Source: Gammaproteobacteria bacterium
Lineage (GTDB): Bacteria; Pseudomonadota; Gammaproteobacteria; Methylococcales; Methylococcaceae
Length of the DNA: 45,758 nucleotides
Direction of reading: 5' to 3'
Assembly (NCBI GenBank): GCA_009922685.1
Contig: RFVA01000013.1
Coordinates: 1-45,758, forward strand
This document shows positions 1-8,554 of the stretch, piece after piece. The stretch's first letter is position 1; each line of letters begins with the position of its first letter. The position numbers and the translations under genes are program-made. Under the pieces are notes generated by a model that saw nothing but the letters and a program-made list of their open reading frames with translations, did no database searches and was not told the DNA's origin.

Positions 1-1218
1 TCCGCCCGCCGTCGTTCCGGTGCTGGGTGAAACCGCAGCAATCGTCGCGGGATCGCTATAAGTAAAGAGATTGCTCGATGAGGTCACACTCCCCGCTGGC
101 GTCGTGACGGCAATCGAAACTGGGCCCGCAGCATGGGCCGGCGTCACCGCCGTGATGGTGGTCGCATTGGTGACGGTAAAGGATTTAACCGGGGTGCCAC
201 CACAACTAACCGCCGTTGCACCCGTAAAATTCGTTCCAGTAATCGTGATATTCACACCGCCATTGGCGGAGCCTACACTAGGAGATACCGATGACACCGT
301 CGGTAACGTCGAATTATAAGCAAGGACACACGCACCACTGGGCGGGGTATTGACCCAATTCTGTTGAATATAAAAATCCCTAGATCCCATCTTCATGTTG
401 GCTTTAGCGCCATTTACCGTGTAAGTGAGACCAAAAGTCCAAGCACACTTATCACCGTTTTCCATGCCCGTTGAATCGTACCAAGCGTTCAACTGCGGAT
501 CGGAAACCGTTTCTTCTAATTCATGGGCCAGAACACTCACCATGCCGTCCACGGCGGGATCTCCATTTGGACTCGTCGTCTGTGGGGCACACGCCGAGGG
601 ACATTGCGTTTTAGGGTTACCCACGAAAGAGTACTTAATGGGTATACCGGAGATGGTACTGACGTTATGCCATCCACAATAGCTTGTACAAAAACCTGAA
701 GTCTCAGTGACGGTTGGGTCAGTTAAAACAAAATAGACCCCATTAGGATCGAGCGGGAGGCTAGTGAGCGCCTTATTGACGATAGCTAGGACGTTCGCAT
801 CAGTCAAAGCTGTTCCCAAAGATCCCGCATCAGTGTATTCGCCTTTAAGATTAACTATATTAGATGGCCGATTATTTGAAGCATCTGTATAGGTCGTATT
901 AATATTGAAATAATCAGACCCACCAATGGCATTGCCAAAGTCTCTTATCATCTGCTGGGATGATGAAAGACTGGTCCAGTTCCCATACCAGATATAGTAA
1001 ATATTGGTTGCCCCCGACATGACGGGTCCACCATGATAATTGATACCGTATCCTGGGACTGTGGTTGCCAGACCCAAAGTGCTTGATGACCCGTGACCCT
1101 TCCCTGTAGGCCGATCATCATCTTTGTTAGCCTTAAGAACACCCGCGAAGGCAGGGGTTGATAAAAAGAGTAAGGCCAGCAAACCAGCAAAAAGAGTCTT
1201 GGCGATATGTGAACGCAT
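1..1218 (-). CDS. EXORDIUM/PHI-1-like secreted protein with IPT/TIG domains (partial, C-terminus off the edge)
   Basis: An open frame of 406 codons runs from the ATG at 1218 down to base 1 without a stop, so the gene continues beyond the window. Residues 1-25 are a signal peptide ending STPAFA. Residues about 50-280 resemble the phosphate-induced protein 1 (EXORDIUM) family: the start NYHGGPVMSGATNIYYIWYG, a middle part ending in HELEETVSDP, and several paired cysteines. After that come Ig-like IPT/TIG repeats: one complete (about 305-390, with PTVSSVSPSVGSANGG) and the start of a second. The HExxE-like motif is reminiscent of metal binding, but no enzyme activity is established for this family. 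The protein is likely exported or surface-bound. The family is best known from plants and occurs sporadically in bacteria. Function here is unknown. Confidence 0.8.
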   Translation of the reverse strand, partial: MRSHIAKTLFAGLLALLFLSTPAFAGVLKANKDDDRPTGKGHGSSSTLGLATTVPGYGINYHGGPVMSGATNIYYIWYGNWTSLSSSQQMIRDFGNAIGGSDYFNINTTYTDASNNRPSNIVNLKGEYTDAGSLGTALTDANVLAIVNKALTSLPLDPNGVYFVLTDPTVTETSGFCTSYCGWHNVSTISGIPIKYSFVGNPKTQCPSACAPQTTSPNGDPAVDGMVSVLAHELEETVSDPQLNAWYDSTGMENGDKCAWTFGLTYTVNGAKANMKMGSRDFYIQQNWVNTPPSGACVLAYNSTLPTVSSVSPSVGSANGGVNITITGTNFTGATAVSCGGTPVKSFTVTNATTITAVTPAHAAGPVSIAVTTPAGSVTSSSNLFTYSDPATIAAVSPSTGTTAGG

Positions 1219-1712
1219 AGTCTGACCTATATTTATTACCACAGGTTACAGATACAGATTGGCACCGAAAGGGGCATCTGTATGTTGACAATCTTCGATT
1301 CTAAAGGTGGCTCTGTGGCCACCGAAACCTGACCCACTCCTTGTTGGTCAATTAAACGACCTCAGAAACCCATTTCGAACATCCCATTAAATCAAATAAA
1401 AATCCCAGAGGGGGTCTCCATAGTACGAACACCCAAGGATCAAAGAAGAACAGGCGTGACATTTAATTTTGACAAACTATTTATCATAGTAAGAATAGAA
1501 TGACAATATTTCGAGTCGCTAGCAATCTCTCAAGGCCTATGCCTCAAAAAGGGCCAGTGAGATTTTCGGAACATCTCGTCTCAATAACGACTTCACACCC
1601 ATGGACATTAATTCTTCAGAAACTTTTATCAGTCATTCATATGGATGCTAGGGATATAAAAAACGGCTTATCGACCCATAAAACGATCAAACCCATTATC
1701 TCCGCCTTTATC
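1219..1712. other. Gene-free stretch upstream of the EXORDIUM-like gene
   Basis: No convincing gene is present. The stretch holds the upstream region of the minus-strand gene at 1-1218 with two small inverted repeats (1252-1283 and 1306-1323). An open frame at 1500-1787 on the plus strand has no ribosome binding site and no recognisable protein character, so I do not call it. Confidence 0.5.
1252..1283. repeat. 8-bp inverted repeat upstream of the EXORDIUM-like gene
   Basis: The arms ATACAGAT (1252-1259) and ATCTGTAT (1276-1283) are perfect complements separated by 16 bases. They lie 34 bases upstream of the start codon at 1218. This could be an operator or a 5'-UTR hairpin. A second short hairpin, GGTGGC/GCCACC, lies at 1306-1323. 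No regulator can be named. Confidence 0.4.
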
Positions 1713-1739
1713 AGAGAAAAGGCCCCGAAGGGCCCTTTA
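1713..1739 (-). terminator. Rho-independent terminator of the small secreted protein gene
   Basis: On the minus strand the run AAAGGGCCC, a TTCG tetraloop and GGGCCTTTT form a stem with one bulged base, closed by the very stable C(UUCG)G loop and followed by a short T-run. It lies 26 bases past the stop of the gene ending at 1765. Confidence 0.7.
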
Positions 1740-1764
1740 TCAGATGACACAAAGAGACCGTTTT

Positions 1765-2103
1765 TTAGTGAAATTCGACCTGCGTGATTTTTCCCTTCCC
1801 ATTCACATTGCAATAACCCGCACCTTTTCCGGGAACCTCAACATCAAAGCTGAGACCGTCCTTTTGGATGTCTGCGAGGCTCATCTCACCACTGTCAATG
1901 CTCTGCTGAAGGGTTGCGCCCAGATTGACGTGAAGATCCGACATCGGGACCCCTTTGAAACTGGTCATCAGCTTATCTTTACACACCTTACCAAGACGCC
2001 CAATGGTCGCCTGAATCTTTGCCGCATCATCAGCGAAGGAAGGAGCAATAGAGGTTGCCATAAGAAGACCGAATAAGGCCAGCCTAATCATTTTTTTCAT
2101 CAT
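1765..2103 (-). CDS. Small secreted protein of unknown function
   Basis: The 112-residue product has a clear signal peptide (residues 1-25, cleaved after PSFA). The mature part is about 87 residues with two cysteines (C41 and C98) that could form a periplasmic disulfide. I recognise no family. The start has two consecutive ATG codons, and a GGAAA element precedes them closely, so the second ATG at 2100 is equally possible. The gene stands alone with its own terminator and a 7-bp inverted repeat in its upstream region. Confidence 0.7.
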   Translation of the reverse strand: MMKKMIRLALFGLLMATSIAPSFADDAAKIQATIGRLGKVCKDKLMTSFKGVPMSDLHVNLGATLQQSIDSGEMSLADIQKDGLSFDVEVPGKGAGYCNVNGKGKITQVEFH

Positions 2104-2117
2104 TATTTCCAGCAGGA

Positions 2118-2143
2118 AGGATCAAGAAAAAAATAGTGATCCT
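2118..2143. repeat. Inverted repeat upstream of the small secreted protein gene
   Basis: The arms AGGATCA (2118-2124) and TGATCCT (2137-2143) are perfect complements around a 12-base A-rich spacer. They lie 14 bases before the start codon at 2103. It may be an operator or leader hairpin. Confidence 0.35.
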
Positions 2144-2886
2144 CAGTTAAAAGGAAGAGGATAGCCTATATCTTCAATTCCGGAAACCAGCACTCAATCA
2201 TAAACCCTAATAATATAAGGGCCATTCATAAAAAAAGGAAAGAATAGAAACCCTCCCTTTCCCATCGGACATAAAAGGCTCGCCGAACATTCTAATGGCT
2301 GTTCTTTTGACAGCTCATGCTTCAGCGTCTGGAATGACCAAGGTAAGACGAGAGCTTCAGGGGTTGACTTTTGAGGTGCGTGTTTCGCAATAGCAAGCGA
2401 TGAAGACCCTCCACATTCAATCTCGGGGACTCTTGTTGGACTCTAAAACCATTAAGAAACCCATCGAGCGAACCATCAGCGCTGTTGAAGTCGCTGATAT
2501 CAATGTTGATAACTCACCGGAGGTCTATGCTTTCATAACATCGGCGAGAAAAAGCGCCTATGAATTCCCTCATCGCCGATTCCGCAAACTGAAAAAGTCG
2601 CTCACGCAAATCTACCCAACCCCTTGCTAAGGAAGACGCCAAGACCTTTAAAAGCTATCGGGGTCACGATGAATTTCAAATCATTGATACACCTTTCCAG
2701 CAAAACGTTGCCCCGCCTCGAAAGATCAGGATACCAACAATAAACCGACAGGGGGCATGAGGCAGGGTAGGGTCCTAAGCATGAATCGAGTGGATCACTT
2801 CTGACCACCTAAAAGCCGGACGGCTTCATTTTGCGATGGGAAAGAGACCCTCAAGGAGCATCCCAGGAGCATTAGCGGGTCTTTGA
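2144..2886. other. Long gene-free stretch between the small secreted gene and the sulfatase operon
   Basis: I find no supported gene here. A plus-strand frame at 2400-2630 (76 codons) and a minus-strand frame at 2602-2808 have no ribosome binding sites and no recognisable domains. The size of the gap, on an otherwise compact chromosome, could mark eroded gene remnants. A short GC hairpin, AAGCC/GGCTT, at 2813-2826 is followed on the minus strand by TTTT and could be a second terminator behind the sulfatase operon. Confidence 0.4.
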
Positions 2887-2916
2887 GGAGGGGCTCTCAA
2901 GGGGTCTGGCCCCTCC
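2887..2916 (-). terminator. Hairpin behind the sulfatase operon
   Basis: GGAGGGGC (2887-2894) and GCCCCTCC (2909-2916) form a perfect 8-bp GC-rich stem with a 14-base loop, 14 bases downstream of the stop of the last sulfatase. There is no T-run, so it may act as an mRNA 3'-end stabiliser or a weak terminator. Confidence 0.45.
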
Positions 2917-2930
2917 ATCAAGGTCTGGAT

Positions 2931-5171
2931 CTACTGAGAAACCGGGCGGCAAGGCTTCCCGATATATTTCTGGATGAAGGTCAAATCATAGCTGTCAGTG
3001 TGACCATCAGGACCTAAGTTCTCGGGACCTGTAAAGTCATACCAGCTAGACCCACCGCCGTTGAGCTGACTGAATGTCTCCCACTCCTGAAGATCCTTCT
3101 TGTCGACCACCCCGTCGCGGTTTCCATCCGCTTCACAAAGAACATTACTTTTGAGGAGTCGGCCCAATTGTCGGGTGAGGGTTCGGTAGCTCCTTTGCTG
3201 GTCCTTTGTTAAGCCATCGACCCCCTTAGCAGCCAAGAGATCATCCCCTTCCCGGTCAAGTTTTGGGACAGGAACATCTTGATTAATCGCATAAAATTCT
3301 TCAGTTTCCCTATCTATACAGGCATTGGTGGCCGCATCAAAACTCTTGGTGAAATTCTGGACGAGCTTGTAGTTGGCATCACGAATACCCACGTTACGCT
3401 GAGGCACAATCTTTGGTAGATCCGCCGCAGCGATCCCATGGCTCATTTTGTAGCTACTGACATCGCAGCAACGGGTCAAGGGAACTGGCCCTGGATTATG
3501 GGGATCATCACTATCCGATGCCCCCTCCCCCCACCAGACGCCGCCATTATCTTCACACACCCCTTTGGTCACAGGGATATGAGAGCAGGTGCCTCCACCC
3601 GCCAGGAGGCAAGGCCCATTAATCGCACCATTCTTCTGAATATTGAGATCGCCTTGGGTGAAATTCCACTGACGGATCGCCTTTTGATTGGGATTTTTGA
3701 GATAAGGCAGCATCGATACGGCATCGATGCGTCTGGGCACTGATTTTTGGACATTGATGCCCGCCATCTCACCAAAGAGCTGATAGACATCTGCGTGATT
3801 GGTCATTTCCTTGACATCACGATCCGGCGCTTTCACCAGAGGGCCCGCCACCAATACGGGAGTCCAAACTCCCGTTTGATACGGCGTTCCCTTGGCTCTT
3901 GTGGGGTCAAATGGGGCCTTGGTCGTATAGCCCATAGAGCCATTGTCATCAAGAAGGACCACCATGGTATCGGTTCTTGAGGGATCGTAGGCAAGCGTCC
4001 CATCGGGACGCCTGGTTGCAAGACCAATCTCTACAAGCAATCGACCAATCTCGGTATCCATGGCCGTGATCATCTGATTATTGAGGGGGAGCTGGTTCTT
4101 GGTATCTGGAACGGTGCAATCAAGGCCATTAGTATCCGATGAACCGGCCGGGATCAGATCAATCGGCGGCGGCTGCAAAGGGGTGTGAACGGTCGCAAAA
4201 CTGACGGTGGCCATCCAAGGCGTTTCACTGGGCCGTGTCTTAATCCAGGCAATCGCTTCATTGATGATATCGGACCCCCGATAGATGCGGGACCTCGGAT
4301 CCGTCGGTGGCAGCTGTTCAACGCTGCCATCTGGATGATTGATTACGACCGGGTTCACAAAGTGTGAAGCCAAGGTGTTAAAGCCTGTCACGATATTTGA
4401 TGGGGTCGTCGCTGCGCAGGCCTTGCCAGGATCAAAAATACCCCCTAAATCCCGACAGGCCCTCCCGGGGGGATTTAAAGGGTTCTTGATCGTGAGGTTT
4501 TGACACGTCTTATTGACGAAATAGCAGGCCCCCTGATCAGCGCCACCGTTTTTAGAACCAGGGACATAGCCACAATTATAGGATTTACCATTGCCGCCGG
4601 GGCCAGTTCCACCAATACCACCCGCGGTGCGGTCAATGGATGAAGGGTCCCCCGTCTCATCGAGCCATCCGTAAAAATGATCAAATCCTAGAGAGTGAGG
4701 GGCCGCGAGTCCGAAAGGGTTATTGCCCTGAAGCCCCAAATGGAATTTTCCAAACAAAGCGCTCTCGTACTGTTTCTTTTTGAGGAGCTTCGGTACCGTC
4801 ACTTCATAAGGGGAGACCATGGAATTGGCTAAATCACTCGGCCCCAGCGCCGCGAGAAGATTGGTCCGCATGGGGAAGCGCCCTTCAAAGAAGACCGCAC
4901 GACTCGGAGAACAGGCGGGCATCGACCAGTTATTCCTAAAACGAACCCCGGATTTTGCGATCAGATCGAGATTGGGCATGGGTGGCGGGGTGAGTCCGCC
5001 GTAACCGAAAGCGGTTAACTGATCAATACCCACGTCGTCCATAGGGATGAAGAGGATATTGGGGGGTTTCTGAATACCCGGCGACTTGGCCATAGAGACA
5101 TGAGAAGTCCCCATGAATAGAGCAGCCACCACTAAAAATCCCTTTAAACAATCAGTGATAACCGCTTGCAT
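2931..5171 (-). CDS. Periplasmic type I sulfatase with C-terminal dockerin-like module
   Basis: A 746-residue secreted sulfatase. Residues 1-29 form a signal peptide. The catalytic domain begins with the metal-binding pair D45-D46 (PMDDVG) and carries the motif C87-S-P-S-R91, where the Cys is converted to formylglycine in active type I sulfatases. Such enzymes hydrolyse sulfate esters; the substrate cannot be read from sequence. The C-terminus has two calcium-loop-like segments, DGNRDGVVDKKD (about 682-693) and GPDGHTDSYDL (about 720-730), as in dockerin/EF-hand repeats. I chose the ATG at 5171 because GGAG lies 8 bases before it. An upstream GTG at 5189 is possible. The gene overlaps the FGE-like gene by 20 bases and is the last gene of the operon. 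Confidence 0.88.
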   Translation of the reverse strand: MQAVITDCLKGFLVVAALFMGTSHVSMAKSPGIQKPPNILFIPMDDVGIDQLTAFGYGGLTPPPMPNLDLIAKSGVRFRNNWSMPACSPSRAVFFEGRFPMRTNLLAALGPSDLANSMVSPYEVTVPKLLKKKQYESALFGKFHLGLQGNNPFGLAAPHSLGFDHFYGWLDETGDPSSIDRTAGGIGGTGPGGNGKSYNCGYVPGSKNGGADQGACYFVNKTCQNLTIKNPLNPPGRACRDLGGIFDPGKACAATTPSNIVTGFNTLASHFVNPVVINHPDGSVEQLPPTDPRSRIYRGSDIINEAIAWIKTRPSETPWMATVSFATVHTPLQPPPIDLIPAGSSDTNGLDCTVPDTKNQLPLNNQMITAMDTEIGRLLVEIGLATRRPDGTLAYDPSRTDTMVVLLDDNGSMGYTTKAPFDPTRAKGTPYQTGVWTPVLVAGPLVKAPDRDVKEMTNHADVYQLFGEMAGINVQKSVPRRIDAVSMLPYLKNPNQKAIRQWNFTQGDLNIQKNGAINGPCLLAGGGTCSHIPVTKGVCEDNGGVWWGEGASDSDDPHNPGPVPLTRCCDVSSYKMSHGIAAADLPKIVPQRNVGIRDANYKLVQNFTKSFDAATNACIDRETEEFYAINQDVPVPKLDREGDDLLAAKGVDGLTKDQQRSYRTLTRQLGRLLKSNVLCEADGNRDGVVDKKDLQEWETFSQLNGGGSSWYDFTGPENLGPDGHTDSYDLTFIQKYIGKPCRPVSQ

Positions 5172-6132
5172 AAAAGGGATCTCCGTCACTTATTCTAGTT
5201 CTTGATGGGAATGACCCCCCTCGCTGGCTTCGCTTTTTAGCGTAAGGCTCCTCTGGATCAAAACTGTCAGAGGGGCCAGTCGGATTAATGGTCAGTTTGT
5301 TCGCCGCGTCCTTCGAATAAGCATCATGGCGGTACCAGTCCTGAACCCATTCCCAGACATTGCCAGTCATATCGTAAAGACCATAGCCATTCTGCTTAAA
5401 GGATTTGACCTTGCTGGCTCCATGGAACCCATCGGTGGCCAGATCCTTTTGAGGGAACTGTCCCTGCCAGATGTTGGCTTTTGGCTCCTTTTGGGTCGGT
5501 GGCTCATTACCCCAGGCATACATCTTTCCCTTAAGCCCCCCGCGGGCGGCAAACTCCCACTCGGCTTCGGTGGGAAGGCGCTTACCTGCCCAGGCCGCAT
5601 AGGCCACAGCATCATCCCAGGATACCTGGACCACGGGGTAGTCCTCCATCCCCGCAATCGTTGATTGAGGGCCTTGGGGATGTTGCCAACTAGCCCCTTC
5701 AACCCAGACCCACCAATAATCTTCTGGGGACTTAGGCTCGACGAAGACCAGAGCACCTGGCTTCAAGCTTTCAGGTTTTGGCGCAGGCGAACCTGGAGGC
5801 AACTGCGCCATGATATCTTCGGCTCGAGGGGGCTTTTCAGCGGTGGTGATATAGTGTGTCGCCTCAACGAAGCGCCTAAATTCTTGGTTTGTAACCTCTG
5901 TCACATCCATCCAGAAAGGGTCGACCTTGACCTGATGAACGGGACGTTCATCAGGTCGAGCGCCCTTGGCTTCACTGCCCATAGCAAAGGTCCCTCCAGG
6001 GATCAGCACCATGCCTTGAGGGTCCTCAGGCGCGGCAAACGCCTTATCGAGAAATAATGCTAGAAAGAGGCTGGCGCTGATGGCGCCCAGAATCTTTCTT
6101 TTAAACACGCTAGACCATGCCTGATAACTCAC
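5152..6132 (-). CDS. Secreted SUMF1/formylglycine-generating-enzyme-like protein, degenerate C-terminus
   Basis: A 326-residue SUMF1/FGE-sulfatase domain protein with a signal peptide (residues 1-33). Family hallmarks are clear: MVLIPGGTFAMGSE near 41, FWMDVTEVTNQEF, the YPVVQVSWDDAVAYAAWAGK segment, RLPTEAEWEFAARGG, GLYDMTGNVWEW and RGGSF. True aerobic FGEs install formylglycine in sulfatases and need two cysteines just after RGGSF. Here that segment reads PSRTRISDGDPFYASGYH and stops: both cysteines are absent and the last roughly 25 residues of the family are missing. The protein may therefore be inactive as an FGE or have another role. The start is a GTG overlapping the upstream TGA (GTGA), which indicates translational coupling with the sulfatase before it. 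Confidence 0.85.
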   Translation of the reverse strand: MSYQAWSSVFKRKILGAISASLFLALFLDKAFAAPEDPQGMVLIPGGTFAMGSEAKGARPDERPVHQVKVDPFWMDVTEVTNQEFRRFVEATHYITTAEKPPRAEDIMAQLPPGSPAPKPESLKPGALVFVEPKSPEDYWWVWVEGASWQHPQGPQSTIAGMEDYPVVQVSWDDAVAYAAWAGKRLPTEAEWEFAARGGLKGKMYAWGNEPPTQKEPKANIWQGQFPQKDLATDGFHGASKVKSFKQNGYGLYDMTGNVWEWVQDWYRHDAYSKDAANKLTINPTGPSDSFDPEEPYAKKRSQRGGSFPSRTRISDGDPFYASGYH

Positions 6133-6611
6133 TTACAGCGTTTCCCCAAGTTGGCCTCTATGATCTTCTTATCGACGTCATCCGTCAGCCCGTCGGGTCG
6201 CGTGGAGTCGGTGGGGCCAGCAAAGTCATACCAACTCCCCTTGCCACCGCCGTTGGGTGTTGTTGGATCCGCGGTCGAAGTGAATGAAGCCCAATCATCC
6301 AGATCTTTTTGGTCAACGACCTTGTCCATGTTGCCATCACCGGGGCATGGGACAACACTGTTGTCTATGCGTGCCAGCTTGTTGACCAGGGACTGGTATT
6401 GGCGCTTCTGCTCCTTGGTCAGTGTATCTATTGGCAGTATGGCATCTGCCCGATCAAGTTTCGGATTTTCTACATCCTGGTTGACCTGATAGAACTCATT
6501 GATCACCAGATCAGGCTCAACTCGGGCACCGTTGACGCAGTTTTCACCGACTTGTTGCACGAGCTTATAGAGAGGTAATTGATGCCCGTGGCCTGGTTCA
6601 CTTGGCAGCAT
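6129..6611 (-). pseudogene. Detached C-terminal dockerin-like module of the upstream sulfatase
   Basis: This frame continues the sulfatase of 6503-8287 after a frameshift. From LYKLVQQ onward it matches the C-terminus of the paralogue at 2931-5171: EFYQVNQDVENPKLDR versus EFYAINQDVPVPKLDR, then the calcium-loop-like GDGNMDKVVDQKD and the end GLTDDVDKKIIEANLG. The nominal ATG at 6611 lies in the overlap and is unlikely to be a true start. Removing one AG unit from the (AG)3 tract at 6569-6574 fuses both frames into one 718-residue protein. The module is either lost to the sulfatase in this strain or intact with a sequencing indel. Confidence 0.75.
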
Positions 6612-8287
6612 GAGGTGTAGTACCCGGGGTAAGCAGTGACTTCACCTTCTGGTCCATACCATTTCCCTGTCTGATCCAAACAGGCCTCTTTACTGGGCAG
6701 ACTGTAAGTACACTGATTAAGCCCCGGGACCAGACACGGATAGGAGACTTTGGTGCTTGCGCGAATGTTGTTGCCCTGAAGGGTAAAGTTCGTCTGACGG
6801 ATAGCCGCCTTCTTCGGGTTGAGAAGGTAAGGCATCAGCTTTTCCGAATCCAGCTGACGGGTTTTGGGAACCGCCTGCCGGACATCGATATTGGCCACTT
6901 CACCGAAGAACGTATAGAGATCGGTCAAGTTCACCATGTGATTGACTTCTCGCCCAGGGGCCTTGACGTTGGGTCCTGCGATAATGAGAGGAACCCAAAC
7001 GCCGGTTTGATACGCGGTCCCCTTGGATCTTTCAGGATCAAAAGGCGTCCTGACGCTGGTCGTCCAGGTGCCATTATCCGATGTGAAAATCACATAGGTA
7101 TTGGTTTTTTCTGGCTGATAGTTGAGGCTGCCGTCACTGTTGTAAGTCGCAAGCTTAGCTTCAACCAGCAATCGCCCCACTTCGTGATCGATGGCCTCGA
7201 CCATCTGGGTCGCGAGCTGACGCTTTTGAGTTTGATCGATACAGTTATATGCATCGGTAGCCGGGGCACCGGCCGATACTAGAGGCTTTGGAGACTGTTG
7301 CACCGGCTCATGGATCGCTGATAACCCAAGACTCAGCATCCAAGGCTTATCGCCTGTTTGCCGGTTAATCCAGGCCACAGCCCTCGTGACTTCCTGTTGG
7401 GTTTTAAAGCCCCTACCCCGCTGATCGCTTGGCGGCTGAGTCTCCGTGGTTTTTCCATCCTCTCGATTTATGACCCAATTGCCGGTGTAATGGCCATTTT
7501 GAGCAGCGAAATTAAGATTGCTCGGCATTGTGCCGCATTGGGCGTTGGGGACGAAGATGCCGCCCTTTTCAAGACAAGCACGCCCAGGGGTCGTCACCGT
7601 GACTGTTGAAAGGAGCTCACAGGAGCCTTGAGCCCCCCAACATGCGCCGGTATCCGCACCCTTCGTCGGATTGTCTTTGATGGAGGGAACGAAGCCGCAC
7701 CCATAAGTCCCGCTCGCGGCTATTCCTCCTGCCGTGGTATCGATGGGTGCCGGACCGCCCTCGAGATAGCCCTCAAAATAGTCAAAGCCGAGCTTTCGAT
7801 AGGTCTCGTTAAGATAAGGCAGATTAGGCCTATCCCGCATATCGGTGGACTGGTGCATCTTCCCAATCGCTGCGCTGACATAATTCTTCTGCTTCAAGAT
7901 CTTGGGGATCATGTATTCGAAAGGGGACGTCTGCGAATTAGGGAGATCGGGGGGAACCGGGGCGGACAACATATTCGTTCGAAGGGTATATCGACCATTT
8001 AGGATCGAAGCGCGGGTCGGTCCACAAGAAGGATGCGACCAGGCGTTCCGAAAACGAACGCCCGCTCGGGCTATCGCATCAATATTAGGCGTCTTAGCCT
8101 GCTCTTCTGGACTGCCACCATAGCCAAAAATCGTGTACTGATCGATCCCCGTATCATCGGTCACGATGTTGATAATGTTTGGGGGAAGATGATGGGGTTT
8201 CGCCGCCGCTTGACTCGAGTGAGGGCTCGCTAAGAAGCTCAATAGGGCTGCCATGGCGTAGACCGAACTCTTGAACCGATAGCACAT
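6503..8287 (-). CDS. Periplasmic type I sulfatase, frameshifted before its C-terminal module
   Basis: First gene of the sulfatase-FGE-sulfatase operon. The 594-residue frame has a signal peptide (1-28), the metal-binding D44-D45 (VTDDTG) and the modification motif C88-G-P-T-R92. It is a paralogue of the sulfatase at 2931-5171 across the whole catalytic domain (both have GVRFRN.WS, KGTAYQTGVW versus KGTPYQTGVW, and cysteine-rich inserts). The last residues after GINYL are frameshift products; the genuine C-terminus continues in the frame at 6129-6611. Compared with the paralogue, about 20 codons are also missing just before the shift. Start ATG at 8287 is preceded by AGGAG at good spacing. The catalytic domain appears complete, so a truncated enzyme could still be made. 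Confidence 0.85.
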   Translation of the reverse strand: MCYRFKSSVYAMAALLSFLASPHSSQAAAKPHHLPPNIINIVTDDTGIDQYTIFGYGGSPEEQAKTPNIDAIARAGVRFRNAWSHPSCGPTRASILNGRYTLRTNMLSAPVPPDLPNSQTSPFEYMIPKILKQKNYVSAAIGKMHQSTDMRDRPNLPYLNETYRKLGFDYFEGYLEGGPAPIDTTAGGIAASGTYGCGFVPSIKDNPTKGADTGACWGAQGSCELLSTVTVTTPGRACLEKGGIFVPNAQCGTMPSNLNFAAQNGHYTGNWVINREDGKTTETQPPSDQRGRGFKTQQEVTRAVAWINRQTGDKPWMLSLGLSAIHEPVQQSPKPLVSAGAPATDAYNCIDQTQKRQLATQMVEAIDHEVGRLLVEAKLATYNSDGSLNYQPEKTNTYVIFTSDNGTWTTSVRTPFDPERSKGTAYQTGVWVPLIIAGPNVKAPGREVNHMVNLTDLYTFFGEVANIDVRQAVPKTRQLDSEKLMPYLLNPKKAAIRQTNFTLQGNNIRASTKVSYPCLVPGLNQCTYSLPSKEACLDQTGKWYGPEGEVTAYPGYYTSCCQVNQATGINYLSISSCNKSVKTASTVPELSLIW

Positions 8288-8532
8288 GGCAAACTCCTGA
8301 AGATGATGGTTAAGCCGCTGGAGGTGACCAGGCTGAAATTTTGCAACCCGATGTGTGGCTTTACTCTTAATGTTTTAAAGACAAACGCCCAGTTCCTGAT
8401 CATAGAACAACACGATCACTGTCACCATGGCGCTCAATGGGGCAAAAGTTAAGCGATCAGCACGAAAGACCCAGGGTGAGAGGCAGTAGAAGGGACATCA
8501 AGGCCTTAGATCCGAAGATCAGCGGCCGATGA

Positions 8533-8550
8533 TGCCCCTTTCTAAGGGCA
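8533..8550 (-). terminator. Hairpin behind the carbonic anhydrase gene
   Basis: On the minus strand TGCCCTT, AGA and AAGGGGCA pair with one bulge, directly after the carbonic anhydrase stop at 8555. No T-run follows, so terminator function is uncertain. Confidence 0.35.
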
Positions 8551-8554
8551 GTTT

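Noticed and set aside
1500-1787. 95-codon plus-strand frame in the upstream gap
   Set aside because: No ribosome binding site, no recognisable domain, and it overlaps the terminator and 3' end of a supported minus-strand gene.
2400-2630. 76-codon plus-strand frame in the large gap
   Set aside because: It has no ribosome binding site and no family match I recognise; possibly a gene remnant, but not supportable.
6560-6620. Programmed ribosomal frameshifting in the sulfatase gene
   Set aside because: There is no heptameric slippery sequence or obvious downstream stimulatory structure at the shift; a simple indel in (AG)3 explains the data better.
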